A stretch of 63,796 nt of DNA from the IMG/VR virus record IMGVR_UViG_3300007609_000019, positions 1 to 63,796 of that record, one strand, 5' to 3'. This document shows positions 1 to 9,740 of this stretch, in pieces. Position numbers and translations under genes: made by a program. This stretch comes from a virus. The notes below the pieces were generated by a model. That model saw only the letters and a program-made list of their open reading frames with translations, was not told the DNA's origin and searched no databases. The stretch's first letter is position 1, and each line of letters opens with the position of its first letter.

Positions 1-737
1 ACTACATCATTAATTTTATAACGTGTTGTAACAGCCCAGTCTGATTTGTATTCAATGCCTTTGTGTAAGTAATCCCACTTAGCTTGATCTGCTTCTAATC
101 CTTCTGCTTCTGTTGCAGCACTAGTATGACCTGTATTTGCAACATAAAGTGTGCCGCCAAAGCGAACAATGTCATTAACTCTATAACGAGTATCTACATC
201 CCATTCACCTGTCCAATAAAAGCCTTCTGAAAATATATCCCAATTAGCTTGATCTAATTCTAATCCTTCTGCTTCTGTTGCAGCACTAGTGTGTTCTTGT
301 GTACATATGTAAACTGTGCCATTGTACTTTACAATGTCATTAACTTTATAGCGAGTTCCTGTAAACCAATTTGTTTTATAATCAAAGCCTTCTGCATAAA
401 GATCCCACTTGGCTTGATCTGCTTCTAATCCGTCATCTGCATTTAGTGTACTTGTATGTGCTTCATTACAGACATATAAGTATCCGCCATATTTTACAAT
501 ATCATTTACTTTGTAGTATGTTTCTACAAGCCAATTTGATTTCCAATCAGTACCATCTGAAATTTTATTCCAATATATTGATTGCGAATCTGTAAACATT
601 GTCGGAGCAGTATGGCCTGCAATGCATACATATGTGTTTCCGCCATTGCGAACAATATCGTCTTTGTAGTAGACTGTAGAAGCTGCCCAGTCGCCCTTCC
701 AAATAAATCTAATTCTACCTAATTTAAACTCTGCCAT
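1..737 (-). CDS. Tail fibre/adhesin with carbohydrate-binding-like module array (3' end outside window)
   Basis: I translated this frame by hand from the ATG at 737; the C-terminus lies beyond base 1. The N-terminus (MAEFKLGRIRFIWKGDW) closely matches that of the next upstream fibre gene. What is visible is a run of about 55-residue modules with the pattern W-x5-Y-x2-DIV-x3-G-x-YxC-x3-HTS...W, like the ChtBD3/CBM5_12 family that binds chitin or other polysaccharide. At least four and a half modules are present. Two share an identical 33-base block (93-125 and 258-290; period 165 bases). A GATAAATA late box lies at 762-769 and GGAG precedes the start. The role, a virion fibre or adhesin binding host surface sugar, is inferred from domain type and locus. 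Confidence 0.75.
   Translation of the reverse strand, partial: MAEFKLGRIRFIWKGDWAASTVYYKDDIVRNGGNTYVCIAGHTAPTMFTDSQSIYWNKISDGTDWKSNWLVETYYKVNDIVKYGGYLYVCNEAHTSTLNADDGLEADQAKWDLYAEGFDYKTNWFTGTRYKVNDIVKYNGTVYICTQEHTSAATEAEGLELDQANWDIFSEGFYWTGEWDVDTRYRVNDIVRFGGTLYVANTGHTSAATEAEGLEADQAKWDYLHKGIEYKSDWAVTTRYKINDV
93..290 (-). repeat. In-frame 165-bp repeat inside CBM-like array
   Basis: A 33-base block at 93-125 is repeated exactly at 258-290. The 165-base period equals one 55-residue module, so the copies stay in frame and add or remove whole modules. Confidence 0.8.
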
Positions 738-761
738 TTAAAAACTCCGCTCTATTTAATA

Positions 762-769
762 TATTTATC
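762..769 (-). promoter_or_regulatory. T4-type late promoter box GATAAATA
   Basis: On the minus strand the sequence reads GATAAATA, one base from the T4 late consensus TATAAATA. It sits between the stop at 777 and the ATG at 737, leaving about 24 bases for start site and ribosome-binding site. gp55, the sigma factor that reads such boxes in T4, is encoded at 32.4-33.2 kb. Confidence 0.6.
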
Positions 770-776
770 ATTATGC

Positions 777-3700
777 TTACTTTCCGGACGCAAAGAACAT
801 TTGTGCTAAGTAATCGCCGTCTATTCCATCTGTCATATCAACATCTACAGGAATATTTATGTCAAGTCCTGAGGTTGTTGAAATACTACTTCCTGTTATT
901 TTTACTTGTCCTGCAAATAATGTATTTGTTACTGCATCTGCGCCGCCTCCGGATATTCTACTTTGTAGATATTCTTGAATAGCTGCTTCTGTAGGAACAA
1001 TATTATTTGAGTTAGCTGCAAATGTTGGTTCTTTACTAAACTCTCTAATCACAACTGCACTTCCGCCTAACTGAACTCCGCCTAAACTAAGTTCTTCTAG
1101 TCCCGATAGTTCAAAGAAATCAGCATTAATAGATACAACTCCAGTTGCCTGTTCAACTGCAAACAATTCACCAACTCGGAAGTTACCGTCTTGGTCAGTT
1201 GATGTATAGAACACTCTACCGCCGCCTTCTTGAGTAACTTCGTTAAACGGTTGCGGTTCATTTTCAGAAACATATCCTTCAAGATACAGCTGAGGATATG
1301 CTGTACTAGTTGTGTTACCGGAACCGATGTCCAAGAAGTCGTGTCCTGTTAGACGTACCTGACTGTATAATTCTCTTAATATCAAAGTCTCATTATGGTC
1401 TGGTGAGTTTTCATTAGTCAATGGCGGACTAACTTCAATAGTTACGTCAAAGTTAGGCGATGTTCCTGACTGCGACACAATCTTCGTTAGTCTATAGTTA
1501 ATGTCATTAATTCCGTTGATAACAACGTTTGCACCAGGTCCGGGAACTAATGACACATTCTTAAGATTTATACGTTTCCCAGTTTGATAAATGTCTGCAA
1601 ATCCGTCTCCTGTAATTTCTGCTGTAGCAGTAACATATCCTTCACCTCTATTTGTAAACACAGGTTGCGGTAATACACCATCGAATATTCTCGGTGCATC
1701 TAATGCATCAATAGTATTTTCGTTATCAAATACTAATACTCCTGGAGTTGATGTATAGTTGGATCCGGGATCATATATTGTAAAGTTTTGAATTCTACTC
1801 GAACTTACTGCTACTCTTGATACAGCACCTGCACCAGAAGCATATTTGTAAACATCGTTAGAGTTTTGATTCCAATTCCACAATTCGTTATCGAGAGCAT
1901 ATACTCCGTCTACAGGTGATTGTATTGTAAATTGTGTACTATCTTCATCAAAGAATTTCCAAGTATACCCGTCTTTAGATCTAGCAATAACTTGAGTTCC
2001 GGTTGTATCAGGCCAAGCTAAAAATTGACCATTTTGATAAACTACTCTAAAAAAAGCAGATACAATAGGTAAGTTTGATAAATGACCATCATCGTTATAC
2101 CAAGTTATGCCGTCAAAACTATAAGCAGCTTTAACCTCGTTTCCTGTACCTCTACCTACTGCAACAAATCTTCCATTTCCGTAAGTAAGATCGTCCCACT
2201 CAATATTAATAGGTAAAAGTGTTAAACTTTCGGTCCAAGAATTTCCGTTATCAGTAGAATACGCACCTTTGCCGTCTTGTTTTATAACTACCCAAGTGCT
2301 GTTACCGTAAGCTATACCTGTAGTAGATGCGCCGCCGCCGATAGTTGAGAAAGAATTAACAGATAAGTTGCCTCCATTTTCATCAAATGTTTGCCAAAGA
2401 CTAGCATTTCCGTCAATGGCAATATGATTACCAATGTCTGTGTTTACTGCCATAACAACATATTGGTTAGCTGATAAACCTATACTACTCCAACTGTTTG
2501 AATTTGTATTATATCTATAAACTGTATTGTTATTTTGATATAAGAAATAAGCACTTGTGTTATATGTTGTTACCATTTTTGGATAATTATTAAAAAATCC
2601 AGTTCCGGTTATATCAGACACATTAGAAACAAAACTAGTTCCGTTTGTACTAATTGCAGAATCGCCATTTTCGTTTACTGCTATGTAAGTACCGTCAACA
2701 TACGCCATACTTAATATACTAGAACTACTTGCAAAAGTTCCAGGCCAAGATAATGTATTTGTAGATTCTGTCCAACCTGGATCATCAATAATTACTCTTG
2801 GTTCTAAACTATATCTAGTAGTTGAATTTAACTCAGTTTCGATTGGTCTGCCTGGATATAAGTTTTCCCATCCATTAGTATCGTTGTATTCTTTACTGAT
2901 GATTGCAACTTTAGTTGTTTCGTTGTATCCACTAATATAGCCATATTGTCCTACACCTTTACCAGAAACAATTACAATTCTCATTCCTATATATTTTTCA
3001 GGTGTACCAGTGTCGTCTGATGCAGCTAGTATTATTGATCCAGTATCTCCGCCTTGGGCATTGTTAAGCAAATATTGATAATTTATTCCGCCCGGTGTGC
3101 TTGAATCAGAAGGATCAATTAATCTAATTTGTGATATAGCATTATCTCTATATTCTTCGTACACTACATTTGCATTAATTCCTGTGCCTGCTATTGTGCC
3201 AGTTGCACTAGTGTAATTTTGGCCAGCATGTTCATAACCAAATGCAATTAATTCATTACCATTAGTGTGTACTATATCTACTTGTGCTTCTAGTGTTTGG
3301 TTATTTATTTCAGCAGTAATCGGTGTTTCAGTTAAACTAAATCCTTCTGCTCTAGAACCGTATGTACCATAAGAATTGTTACCATTTGTAGCACGTAAGA
3401 TTCCGCCGTTTTGCGCAAAGTATCCAATATAACAAAAATATGTAAACACACTTACAAGTTCTGATCTGCCGCCATTTAGTGCCCAATAACCAATACCGTC
3501 ACTTATTACTTGTGTAAAATCATTTGCTACTATGGATTTATTACCGCTGTCGTGTAAACTACCGTCAATTTTCATACCAACACATGCTGTGCCAAAAGCA
3601 GTAACATTTTGAACATAACACGATTTATTAGTAATCCATACACTTTCGTCGTCTGATCCTGTTCCTGGATCGAGACTTACATATGCTCCACCTGTAGGAA

Positions 3701-5540
3701 GTCGAGTATTATATTCATTTCCTCCAATTGGCAAATCTCCTGATAGCCCTTGAAGTGTCATGTTTCTTATTCCACTACCATTATTAACGAAGAACATGTG
3801 ACTAGTTTCGTATCCAGCAGCTGGTGTAATCACGGTACTTCTTAATTCGTCGCCGACTAATGCACAATTTCTAGGAACTTTAATAGGCAATATCTCTTCA
3901 TATATTCCAGTTTTAATAAAAATAGTACTATTAGTAGTATTAGTATCGACATTATTTAAAACATATTCACATGCATACTTTACAGTTCTAAACGGAGTGT
4001 TTAATGACTTTCCGGCATATGATTCGTCAATTCCGTCTATGCTTACATAAAAAACATTTTCTACAACTTCAAAATCTTGCCAATTAATAATAGATCCAGA
4101 TGAAGATAGTACAGAACCTGCATTACCAATAGCATTGCGTATAGTTGATAATCCGTCGTGTGTTCTTAAATCGCCTATTGAGGTTAATACATTACTAGAA
4201 GTGCCTTGTAATAGAACTCTCCAATAATTTTCATTTGTATTTTCAATATCTAAATCTGGACGATTATCACTTTCAATTCCTAAATGTTCATTAATACAAA
4301 TATATGCTGTACCTGCGTAAGTAACTACATCACCTAAATGGTATTCAGTATTATCTGTCCATTCTTTTTTCCATTTTCGACCTGTTACTAAAATTTGCCA
4401 TTTAGAATCATCTGTATTTGGTTTTACAGCAGTACTGTCGCCTACTGCAATATAAAGATACCCCTGGTCTCTTATAACATTGCCAGTTTTATATGAAGTT
4501 ATTTCTGACCAGTCGCCTAAGTGTGTGTAACCTGCAACTAGTAATTCCCAGTCTCCTGTGTCTTGCAATATGCCATTTACACTAGGTACACTATTTAAAT
4601 TGTTAGTTAACGCAGTATATGTATATCCGCCATATAAAACAATATCACCTTTTTTATATTCTGTAGCACTTTCCCATAAACTTTCATATGTTAACCCAGG
4701 TATATATACTTCCCAATTAGATTGATCTTCTCTTAATGTTGTAGTTGAAGTGTGTCCTTGTAAAGCTCTCCATAAAACACTGCCACTTTTAACAATGTCA
4801 TATTTTTTATATCTAGTTGTAGTAGTCCAGTCGCCTTTATATTCAATACCTTCTACAAATATTTCCCACTTATTTTGATCTTCTTCAAGACCTAATGCTA
4901 ATGTTTCTGCACTAGTATGTCCAGTTAAACATCGATAACTAATAGCACCGTATTTTACAATATCTTTAGCAACGTATCTAGTGTTAGTTTCCCAATCAGC
5001 TTGCCAACTATCTGAGGTAGTTAAAATAGTCCAACTTGGCTGATTATCTTCTAGACCAAGTGCTTCGTCTGCTGCTGATTGATGTTTGGAAGAACAAATA
5101 TAAACAATACCGTTGTTTCTAACAACATCTCCTAGATCATAATATGTATCAATTGTCCATTCATTTAGCCAATTATATGTAGTTGCAACAATTTTCCAAT
5201 TTGATATATCTGCAGGCAAGCCTAAATTATTTACAATAGTTGAAGTGTGTGCTGTTACACATTCATATACATATCCTTTAAACTTTACTATATCACCAGG
5301 TGTATAATACGTTTCGCTTGTCCATACATTTTTCCAAGCTTTTCCGTCAAACATTAATTCCCATTTTGAATTAGCATCATTAAGGTCAGTACTTAAATTA
5401 TCAGTATTTGATGTATGTCCGATCAAACAAACATATGCTTTACCATTGTAGTAAACAATATCGTCTTTGGTATAAGCTGTGTCACCTGTCCAATCACCTT
5501 TCCATCTAAATCTGATTCTATCTAAATTAAAATTTGCCAT
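777..5540 (-). CDS. Large tail fibre: eight CBM-like modules, beta-helix, BNR-type propeller
   Basis: 1587 residues. Residues ~15-465 are eight ~50-55-residue modules of the W..Y..GDIV...G..Y.C...HTS type (ChtBD3/CBM5_12-like). Residues ~500-850 look like a right-handed beta-helix, with the pectate-lyase-like TPFRTVKYA and GGAYVSLDPGTGSDD segments. Residues ~910-1220 carry repeated S-x-DG-x-x-W strands (BNR/sialidase-type propeller) that appear inserted in a segment ending IYDPGSNYTSTPGV. Near the C-terminus is TDQDGNFRVGELFAVEQATG, a motif shared with the fibres at 6267-9608 and 9741-12221. This is most likely a virion fibre or spike that recognises cell-surface glycans. No catalytic residues can be assigned to the propeller, so enzymatic activity is not claimed. 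Confidence 0.78.
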   Translation of the reverse strand: MANFNLDRIRFRWKGDWTGDTAYTKDDIVYYNGKAYVCLIGHTSNTDNLSTDLNDANSKWELMFDGKAWKNVWTSETYYTPGDIVKFKGYVYECVTAHTSTIVNNLGLPADISNWKIVATTYNWLNEWTIDTYYDLGDVVRNNGIVYICSSKHQSAADEALGLEDNQPSWTILTTSDSWQADWETNTRYVAKDIVKYGAISYRCLTGHTSAETLALGLEEDQNKWEIFVEGIEYKGDWTTTTRYKKYDIVKSGSVLWRALQGHTSTTTLREDQSNWEVYIPGLTYESLWESATEYKKGDIVLYGGYTYTALTNNLNSVPSVNGILQDTGDWELLVAGYTHLGDWSEITSYKTGNVIRDQGYLYIAVGDSTAVKPNTDDSKWQILVTGRKWKKEWTDNTEYHLGDVVTYAGTAYICINEHLGIESDNRPDLDIENTNENYWRVLLQGTSSNVLTSIGDLRTHDGLSTIRNAIGNAGSVLSSSGSIINWQDFEVVENVFYVSIDGIDESYAGKSLNTPFRTVKYACEYVLNNVDTNTTNSTIFIKTGIYEEILPIKVPRNCALVGDELRSTVITPAAGYETSHMFFVNNGSGIRNMTLQGLSGDLPIGGNEYNTRLPTGGAYVSLDPGTGSDDESVWITNKSCYVQNVTAFGTACVGMKIDGSLHDSGNKSIVANDFTQVISDGIGYWALNGGRSELVSVFTYFCYIGYFAQNGGILRATNGNNSYGTYGSRAEGFSLTETPITAEINNQTLEAQVDIVHTNGNELIAFGYEHAGQNYTSATGTIAGTGINANVVYEEYRDNAISQIRLIDPSDSSTPGGINYQYLLNNAQGGDTGSIILAASDDTGTPEKYIGMRIVIVSGKGVGQYGYISGYNETTKVAIISKEYNDTNGWENLYPGRPIETELNSTTRYSLEPRVIIDDPGWTESTNTLSWPGTFASSSSILSMAYVDGTYIAVNENGDSAISTNGTSFVSNVSDITGTGFFNNYPKMVTTYNTSAYFLYQNNNTVYRYNTNSNSWSSIGLSANQYVVMAVNTDIGNHIAIDGNASLWQTFDENGGNLSVNSFSTIGGGASTTGIAYGNSTWVVIKQDGKGAYSTDNGNSWTESLTLLPINIEWDDLTYGNGRFVAVGRGTGNEVKAAYSFDGITWYNDDGHLSNLPIVSAFFRVVYQNGQFLAWPDTTGTQVIARSKDGYTWKFFDEDSTQFTIQSPVDGVYALDNELWNWNQNSNDVYKYASGAGAVSRVAVSSSRIQNFTIYDPGSNYTSTPGVLVFDNENTIDALDAPRIFDGVLPQPVFTNRGEGYVTATAEITGDGFADIYQTGKRINLKNVSLVPGPGANVVINGINDINYRLTKIVSQSGTSPNFDVTIEVSPPLTNENSPDHNETLILRELYSQVRLTGHDFLDIGSGNTTSTAYPQLYLEGYVSENEPQPFNEVTQEGGGRVFYTSTDQDGNFRVGELFAVEQATGVVSINADFFELSGLEELSLGGVQLGGSAVVIREFSKEPTFAANSNNIVPTEAAIQEYLQSRISGGGADAVTNTLFAGQVKITGSSISTTSGLDINIPVDVDMTDGIDGDYLAQMFFASGK

Positions 5541-5551
5541 TTTCTACTCTC

Positions 5552-5923
5552 TTATAATCCGTTAGACGATGAATTTTCATCGTATGTGAAACTGTGGTTT
5601 ACTCTTGCTATTAATTCGCCTTCGTCGTTTACATAGTAAGATATGTTGCGACCATCCCAACGAAATTGTTCATAATTTAAATTTTCATATACTAAATTAT
5701 GATCAACATCTCTTCCTTCATAAAAATCTTGTCCTTCTTCAAAACTAGAATAGTTTTGTGACGGATCTCCGGGTTTATTTATTGTAATCTCGTCAACGGT
5801 TGACATCTGATCTATTTTACCAATAAACAACTCGCCGTCGTCAGTTCTACGTAGACCGTAAAAATATCGATCAGGTATTGCGCCGTTTATGTGATCTGGT
5901 GTTGTTCCTGTGTAATTTGACAT
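5552..5923 (-). CDS. Small structural-type protein, unrecognised
   Basis: 123 residues, acidic and rich in Asn, Tyr and Asp, with no signal peptide or membrane segment. It starts MSNYTGTTPDHINGAIPDRY and ends in a polar tail. It lies 10-12 bases from both neighbours within the fibre locus, on one presumed transcript, and an AAGGAAAAG ribosome-binding site precedes the ATG. I recognise no family. Context suggests a virion or fibre-associated protein; a fibre chaperone is equally possible. Confidence 0.6.
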   Translation of the reverse strand: MSNYTGTTPDHINGAIPDRYFYGLRRTDDGELFIGKIDQMSTVDEITINKPGDPSQNYSSFEEGQDFYEGRDVDHNLVYENLNYEQFRWDGRNISYYVNDEGELIARVNHSFTYDENSSSNGL

Positions 5924-5932
5924 AACTTTTCC

Positions 5933-6262
5933 TTATACAATATCTACGTAACTAATAACTGCATCTAGTGCGTTGTCGCCACTAGCAACTAAATATAATT
6001 GATTAGTTGGAGCAAGTATTAATTTTTCGCCTGCTGCCAGTGCTTTTAAACTACTATTCGGTGGTATCATAACATCTTTCATTAAATAACCTTCAACACT
6101 TGTATCGTCATGCACTAATACACTTGCATAAACAATAAAATCTGTTAGATTAGCTAAATTAAGTCCAATTATAGTTGAACGTGTAACAGCATCTGTTTCT
6201 ATTGCAAGGATAGGAACATTTCCTACTTCTTTAACTACTTTGTTTTTAAATTGTGTTGCCAT
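5933..6262 (-). CDS. Small beta-rich structural protein, paralogue-like to the one at 12827-13183
   Basis: 109 residues, hydrophobic-alternating and likely all-beta. The C-terminal half (PPNSSLKALAAGEKLIL ... VISYVDIV) matches in spacing and pattern the 118-residue protein at 12827-13183 (PAAETFTFDSERVVLEEGDK ... ATISYLEV). Each sits in a run of small genes beside a large fibre, so they look like related subunits. Function unknown; a fibre-attachment or virion decoration role is inferred from context only. Confidence 0.6.
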   Translation of the reverse strand: MATQFKNKVVKEVGNVPILAIETDAVTRSTIIGLNLANLTDFIVYASVLVHDDTSVEGYLMKDVMIPPNSSLKALAAGEKLILAPTNQLYLVASGDNALDAVISYVDIV

Positions 6263-6266
6263 TTCT

Positions 6267-9200
6267 TTATCCTAAAGTTAATACATATTCAATTGCTAGA
6301 TCTTCTGCTGCGTTTACACTAATCGATCCTGTTGCACCTGCAACAGATACCCAACTAAATCCATCCCAAATTTCAAGATATCTTTGTTCAGTGTTATATC
6401 TTGTCATACCAGTTTCGCGATAAGCTTCTTCTGGACGCTCACCATTAGACCCAACTGGTACAACAAATCCACCTGTACCTTCAATCTTAAAATATCCACT
6501 TCCGCTTTGTTGAAAATAAAGTATACCGTCTGGTGTTCTATTAGTTATTGAACTATCTTTAAATGATAGTTCGTCTATTACAACTTCGCCTGTACCATTA
6601 GCACTTAATACTAAGTCAGTGTTAGTAGTTGTTGTTTCAATAACATTTCCATCAATTGTTATATCGTCAACAACAATTTTAGGTGTATTCAATCTATTTT
6701 CGTCAATGTCTACAACTTGACTGCCGCCAACATAAAATCTTAGGGTATCGTCATTTGCACCAGGAGTTGCTTCTGCTGTAATGTATGTGTCTAAGTCTAG
6801 ATCATATATACCATTGAGTGCAATCCAGTTTCCGTCATACCCTTCAAATAAATTTGTATCAGTATTATAACGAATCATACCTAGTTCAGGAGTTGGACGA
6901 CTTGCTGTATTTCCTGACGGAAGTTGTAGTGAACCGGTGCTGTTTATTCTAATAATGCCACTATCTGCATCTAAATCAAGATCGCCGCTTAGACTCTCAA
7001 TAGTGTTGCCGCTTATTCTTAAATTGCCAGTATCTATTCTATCACCAGTGATAGTAGTTGTACTGCCAGCAGTATTAATAGTTAAACCGCTGGTTGTATC
7101 AATATTAAATTCTGAACTAGTAAAGTCAACGGTTCCGTCTGCTTGATTTACATAAAAGAACTCACCAACTCTAAAGTCACCTCTATGGTCAACTGAACTA
7201 TATCTTATTTTTGCATTGTTTAGCTCAACTACTTCGTTTGCTTGTATGACGGTATTTGGATCGTTATCAACTTCTTTGCCATTACCAATATATGCAAAGT
7301 TTTGACTGATCAAATACATTAATACGCCGTTGCCGTCGCCGTAAGCACCATAGTTACCGTAGATACTTGCACTAGCAATTGAGCGAAGTTCGCCGCCGAA
7401 GTCTGTTCTATCTACAAGTGATATATAACCGGCAGTTGCTCCTCCACTAAATCTTAGATCCTGCGAGTTTAGTGCATCGTCTTCTATTACATTTGAACTA
7501 TCATCACCATTAAAGTGAAGCAGCAATACTGTATTAGTGTCACTAGTAAACTCTGCTAGCGGAACACCAAAGTTAGCATTATATCTTGCTAAACCTTTTG
7601 ATATTCTTACTTCATCAATATATCCTTCAAAGAATGATAAAGCACCGGTATATAATGCTCCGATTATTAAAGGTTTTGCAACACCGTAATCTGTATTGTC
7701 TGTCCATGAACCGACACTAGTACCATCAACATAAAGTGTTCCGGTTGTACCGTTTCTTACATAAGCTAAATGATTCCATGTGTTAATTGTTAGGTCAGAA
7801 CTACCTGTTATTTGATAAGCGCCATCAATATATACTTGAGGTGTTAGGCCATTTAAATTTATAGATACTGCATTATCAACAATTGCTCCGGCTCTAAAAT
7901 CAAATATTCTAGATACTTGCGATGATGTTGGATAAACCCATGTTTCTATAGTAAAGTCGTCTGTTCCAAATCCAAAATCATTATTAGCAGCAATACTTAG
8001 ATAATCATCAACGCCATCTAAAAATAAACTACTTGCGCCAAACTTTGCTTGATCTGTTTCTAGAGCAGCATTACCGTAACTGGTGATAGACTTTCCGCCA
8101 CGCTCGCCAGCTTCTTCTAATCCTGTTAAATTTCCTGTGATATAAAATTTATCATCAGCATCAACACTATCAATAGTTCCACTTGCTAATAGTGTAACAC
8201 CGTCAGTGTCGTAATATTCAAATGTTTCGCCTGCAACAAACGATCCGTCTAATCCGTCTACTCTAACAGCAGTTTGACCAGTTCCTTTTAAACCGGTTGC
8301 ACCGTCTAGCGCATACAAACCTTTGTCTGCAAAATAAGTAAAACAATTTAACCATTCGACTCTTGCGCCGTTAGTAATAGTAAGTGCATCAACTCCCGGT
8401 GTAATAAACGTTACACTATGAAATAACATTGCTGCTTCTCTAGAAGCAGCATCAACTGCACTACCATCTATAAGTGCACCTTTACCAGCGTCTCCTTGAT
8501 CAAATCCTCTTGGATCTTCTGATGATGTTATACTGCCTTGAGTAATTACACTTATGTTTCTTACATACGGAGAGCGTGTTTGTACGTTACACCCCGGAGC
8601 AAACTTAAATGCGTAACCATCATCGTTTATACTATCGTAGTAAAAATCTGCAATAGTAATATCTTCAACCGTAGTTTCTCCGTTAAGCATAAATGCATCA
8701 TTTGACTGGGTTGCAGTTGTAGGTACAATTTTAACACTTCTAATGCTGTGTCCTTTAACCGTAACTCCAGCAGGAACCGTCATCGGAAACGTTTCTTCGT
8801 ATACTCCTGGGTAAATGTGGATAGTATCACCGGCAGTAGCCTGTGTTAGTGCGTATGTTAAACTTCTGTAAGGATCGTTTGGGTGATCTCCGCTATACGT
8901 ATCGTCGCCATTTTCAGCAACATAGAGTATATTTCCTTGACGTAATGCAAGGTCAACTCCGTCAACTTCTAGTGCTGTTGTAGTAACCGTTCCTGCAAAA
9001 AAGTTGTCTGTATGCACATCAGCCCATTGTTTTCCGCCACTAGCTGGATCACTACCTAAAGAATATACTCCAGTTACATCAGGAATAATATTACTTGCAA
9101 TTTCTGCGTTGAATGTAACATTATCCGTGTCGGCATCACCGAGTGTAATATTGCCTTCTGCTGTAACCGTGCCACTAGCAGTAATATTACCATAGACGTT

Positions 9201-9608
9201 TGTGTCTGCAAAAACTTCAACAGAACCTGTACCGTTTGGACTTAAATTAATATTTTTGTTATTGTTGTTAGTACTAATAACATTATTTTCAACATCAAAA
9301 TCATCAATAACAAGTTTATTTTGATAGACAACATTGTTAGCAGTACCCAAAGAAAGTGTACTTGTGTTAGAAAATATTTGATTACCAACAATAGATACAT
9401 CTGCAATATCTGCTCGTGTAGCAATTTCTAATTGTGGTGCTCGTGTTGTTCCAACAACGTCTAAGTCATATTGAGGAGTATCATTGTTAATACCGATACG
9501 GCTGTTATTAACATCTAGATATAGTAAATCGTTCTCAAAGGCTAAGTTTACGTTTTCACGTAAAAGGTTTGCCTTTAAGAGCGGACCACTTATGCGACCT
9601 ATAGCCAT
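6267..9608 (-). CDS. Tail fibre with beta-helix and inserted LamG/concanavalin-like domain
   Basis: 1113 residues. The N-terminus (~1-220) has fibre repeats built on GTGSVEV and NIxGNITASG strands. A beta-helix with LYVAENGDDTYSGDHPNDPYRS begins near residue 223. Residues ~519-700 form a LamG/jellyroll lectin domain (DDFTIETWVYP ... WNHLAYVRNGTTGTLYVDG ... YIDEVRISKGLARY). After it come RGDFRVGEFFYVNQADG and C-terminal GMIRYNTDTNLFEGYDGNW-type motifs. The 826-residue neighbour (9741-12221) is collinear on both sides but lacks about 295 residues here, so the LamG block looks inserted. The 132-base leader upstream has its own late box and hairpins. Likely a receptor-binding fibre. Confidence 0.78.
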   Translation of the reverse strand: MAIGRISGPLLKANLLRENVNLAFENDLLYLDVNNSRIGINNDTPQYDLDVVGTTRAPQLEIATRADIADVSIVGNQIFSNTSTLSLGTANNVVYQNKLVIDDFDVENNVISTNNNNKNINLSPNGTGSVEVFADTNVYGNITASGTVTAEGNITLGDADTDNVTFNAEIASNIIPDVTGVYSLGSDPASGGKQWADVHTDNFFAGTVTTTALEVDGVDLALRQGNILYVAENGDDTYSGDHPNDPYRSLTYALTQATAGDTIHIYPGVYEETFPMTVPAGVTVKGHSIRSVKIVPTTATQSNDAFMLNGETTVEDITIADFYYDSINDDGYAFKFAPGCNVQTRSPYVRNISVITQGSITSSEDPRGFDQGDAGKGALIDGSAVDAASREAAMLFHSVTFITPGVDALTITNGARVEWLNCFTYFADKGLYALDGATGLKGTGQTAVRVDGLDGSFVAGETFEYYDTDGVTLLASGTIDSVDADDKFYITGNLTGLEEAGERGGKSITSYGNAALETDQAKFGASSLFLDGVDDYLSIAANNDFGFGTDDFTIETWVYPTSSQVSRIFDFRAGAIVDNAVSINLNGLTPQVYIDGAYQITGSSDLTINTWNHLAYVRNGTTGTLYVDGTSVGSWTDNTDYGVAKPLIIGALYTGALSFFEGYIDEVRISKGLARYNANFGVPLAEFTSDTNTVLLLHFNGDDSSNVIEDDALNSQDLRFSGGATAGYISLVDRTDFGGELRSIASASIYGNYGAYGDGNGVLMYLISQNFAYIGNGKEVDNDPNTVIQANEVVELNNAKIRYSSVDHRGDFRVGEFFYVNQADGTVDFTSSEFNIDTTSGLTINTAGSTTTITGDRIDTGNLRISGNTIESLSGDLDLDADSGIIRINSTGSLQLPSGNTASRPTPELGMIRYNTDTNLFEGYDGNWIALNGIYDLDLDTYITAEATPGANDDTLRFYVGGSQVVDIDENRLNTPKIVVDDITIDGNVIETTTTNTDLVLSANGTGEVVIDELSFKDSSITNRTPDGILYFQQSGSGYFKIEGTGGFVVPVGSNGERPEEAYRETGMTRYNTEQRYLEIWDGFSWVSVAGATGSISVNAAEDLAIEYVLTLG

Positions 9609-9640
9609 CTCTTCTCCTCAATACGGGGATCCTGTCCCTC

Positions 9641-9713
9641 TAGCCAAATTCTCATCCCTAAGGCTCTTTGCTGGCTAACCACAGTATGGACCTGTAGAAT
9701 AGGTCTACTCTAC
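9641..9713 (-). promoter_or_regulatory. Structured 5' leader of the LamG fibre gene
   Basis: The 132-base gap 9609-9740 contains no gene. On the minus strand, after the late box, GTAGAGTA-GACC-TATTCTAC (9694-9713) forms an 8-bp stem with one G-U pair, and TAGCCA/TGGCTA (9672-9677 with 9641-9646) can close a longer hairpin before the ribosome-binding site (GAGGAGAAG). A role in mRNA stability or translation is inferred. Confidence 0.45.
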
Positions 9714-9721
9714 ATTATAAT

Positions 9722-9729
9722 TATTTATC
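9722..9729 (-). promoter_or_regulatory. Late promoter box GATAAATA
   Basis: Minus-strand GATAAATA, directly after the stop of the 9741-12221 fibre and about 113 bases before the LamG fibre start, so transcripts would carry a leader of about 100 bases. Confidence 0.6.
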
Positions 9730-9740
9730 GTTTTTGAAGA

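Noticed and set aside
1-737. Regularly spaced repeats that could suggest a CRISPR array
   Set aside because: Copies lie in frame in a fibre gene, with a 165-base period and protein-level conservation; no spacers or cas genes.
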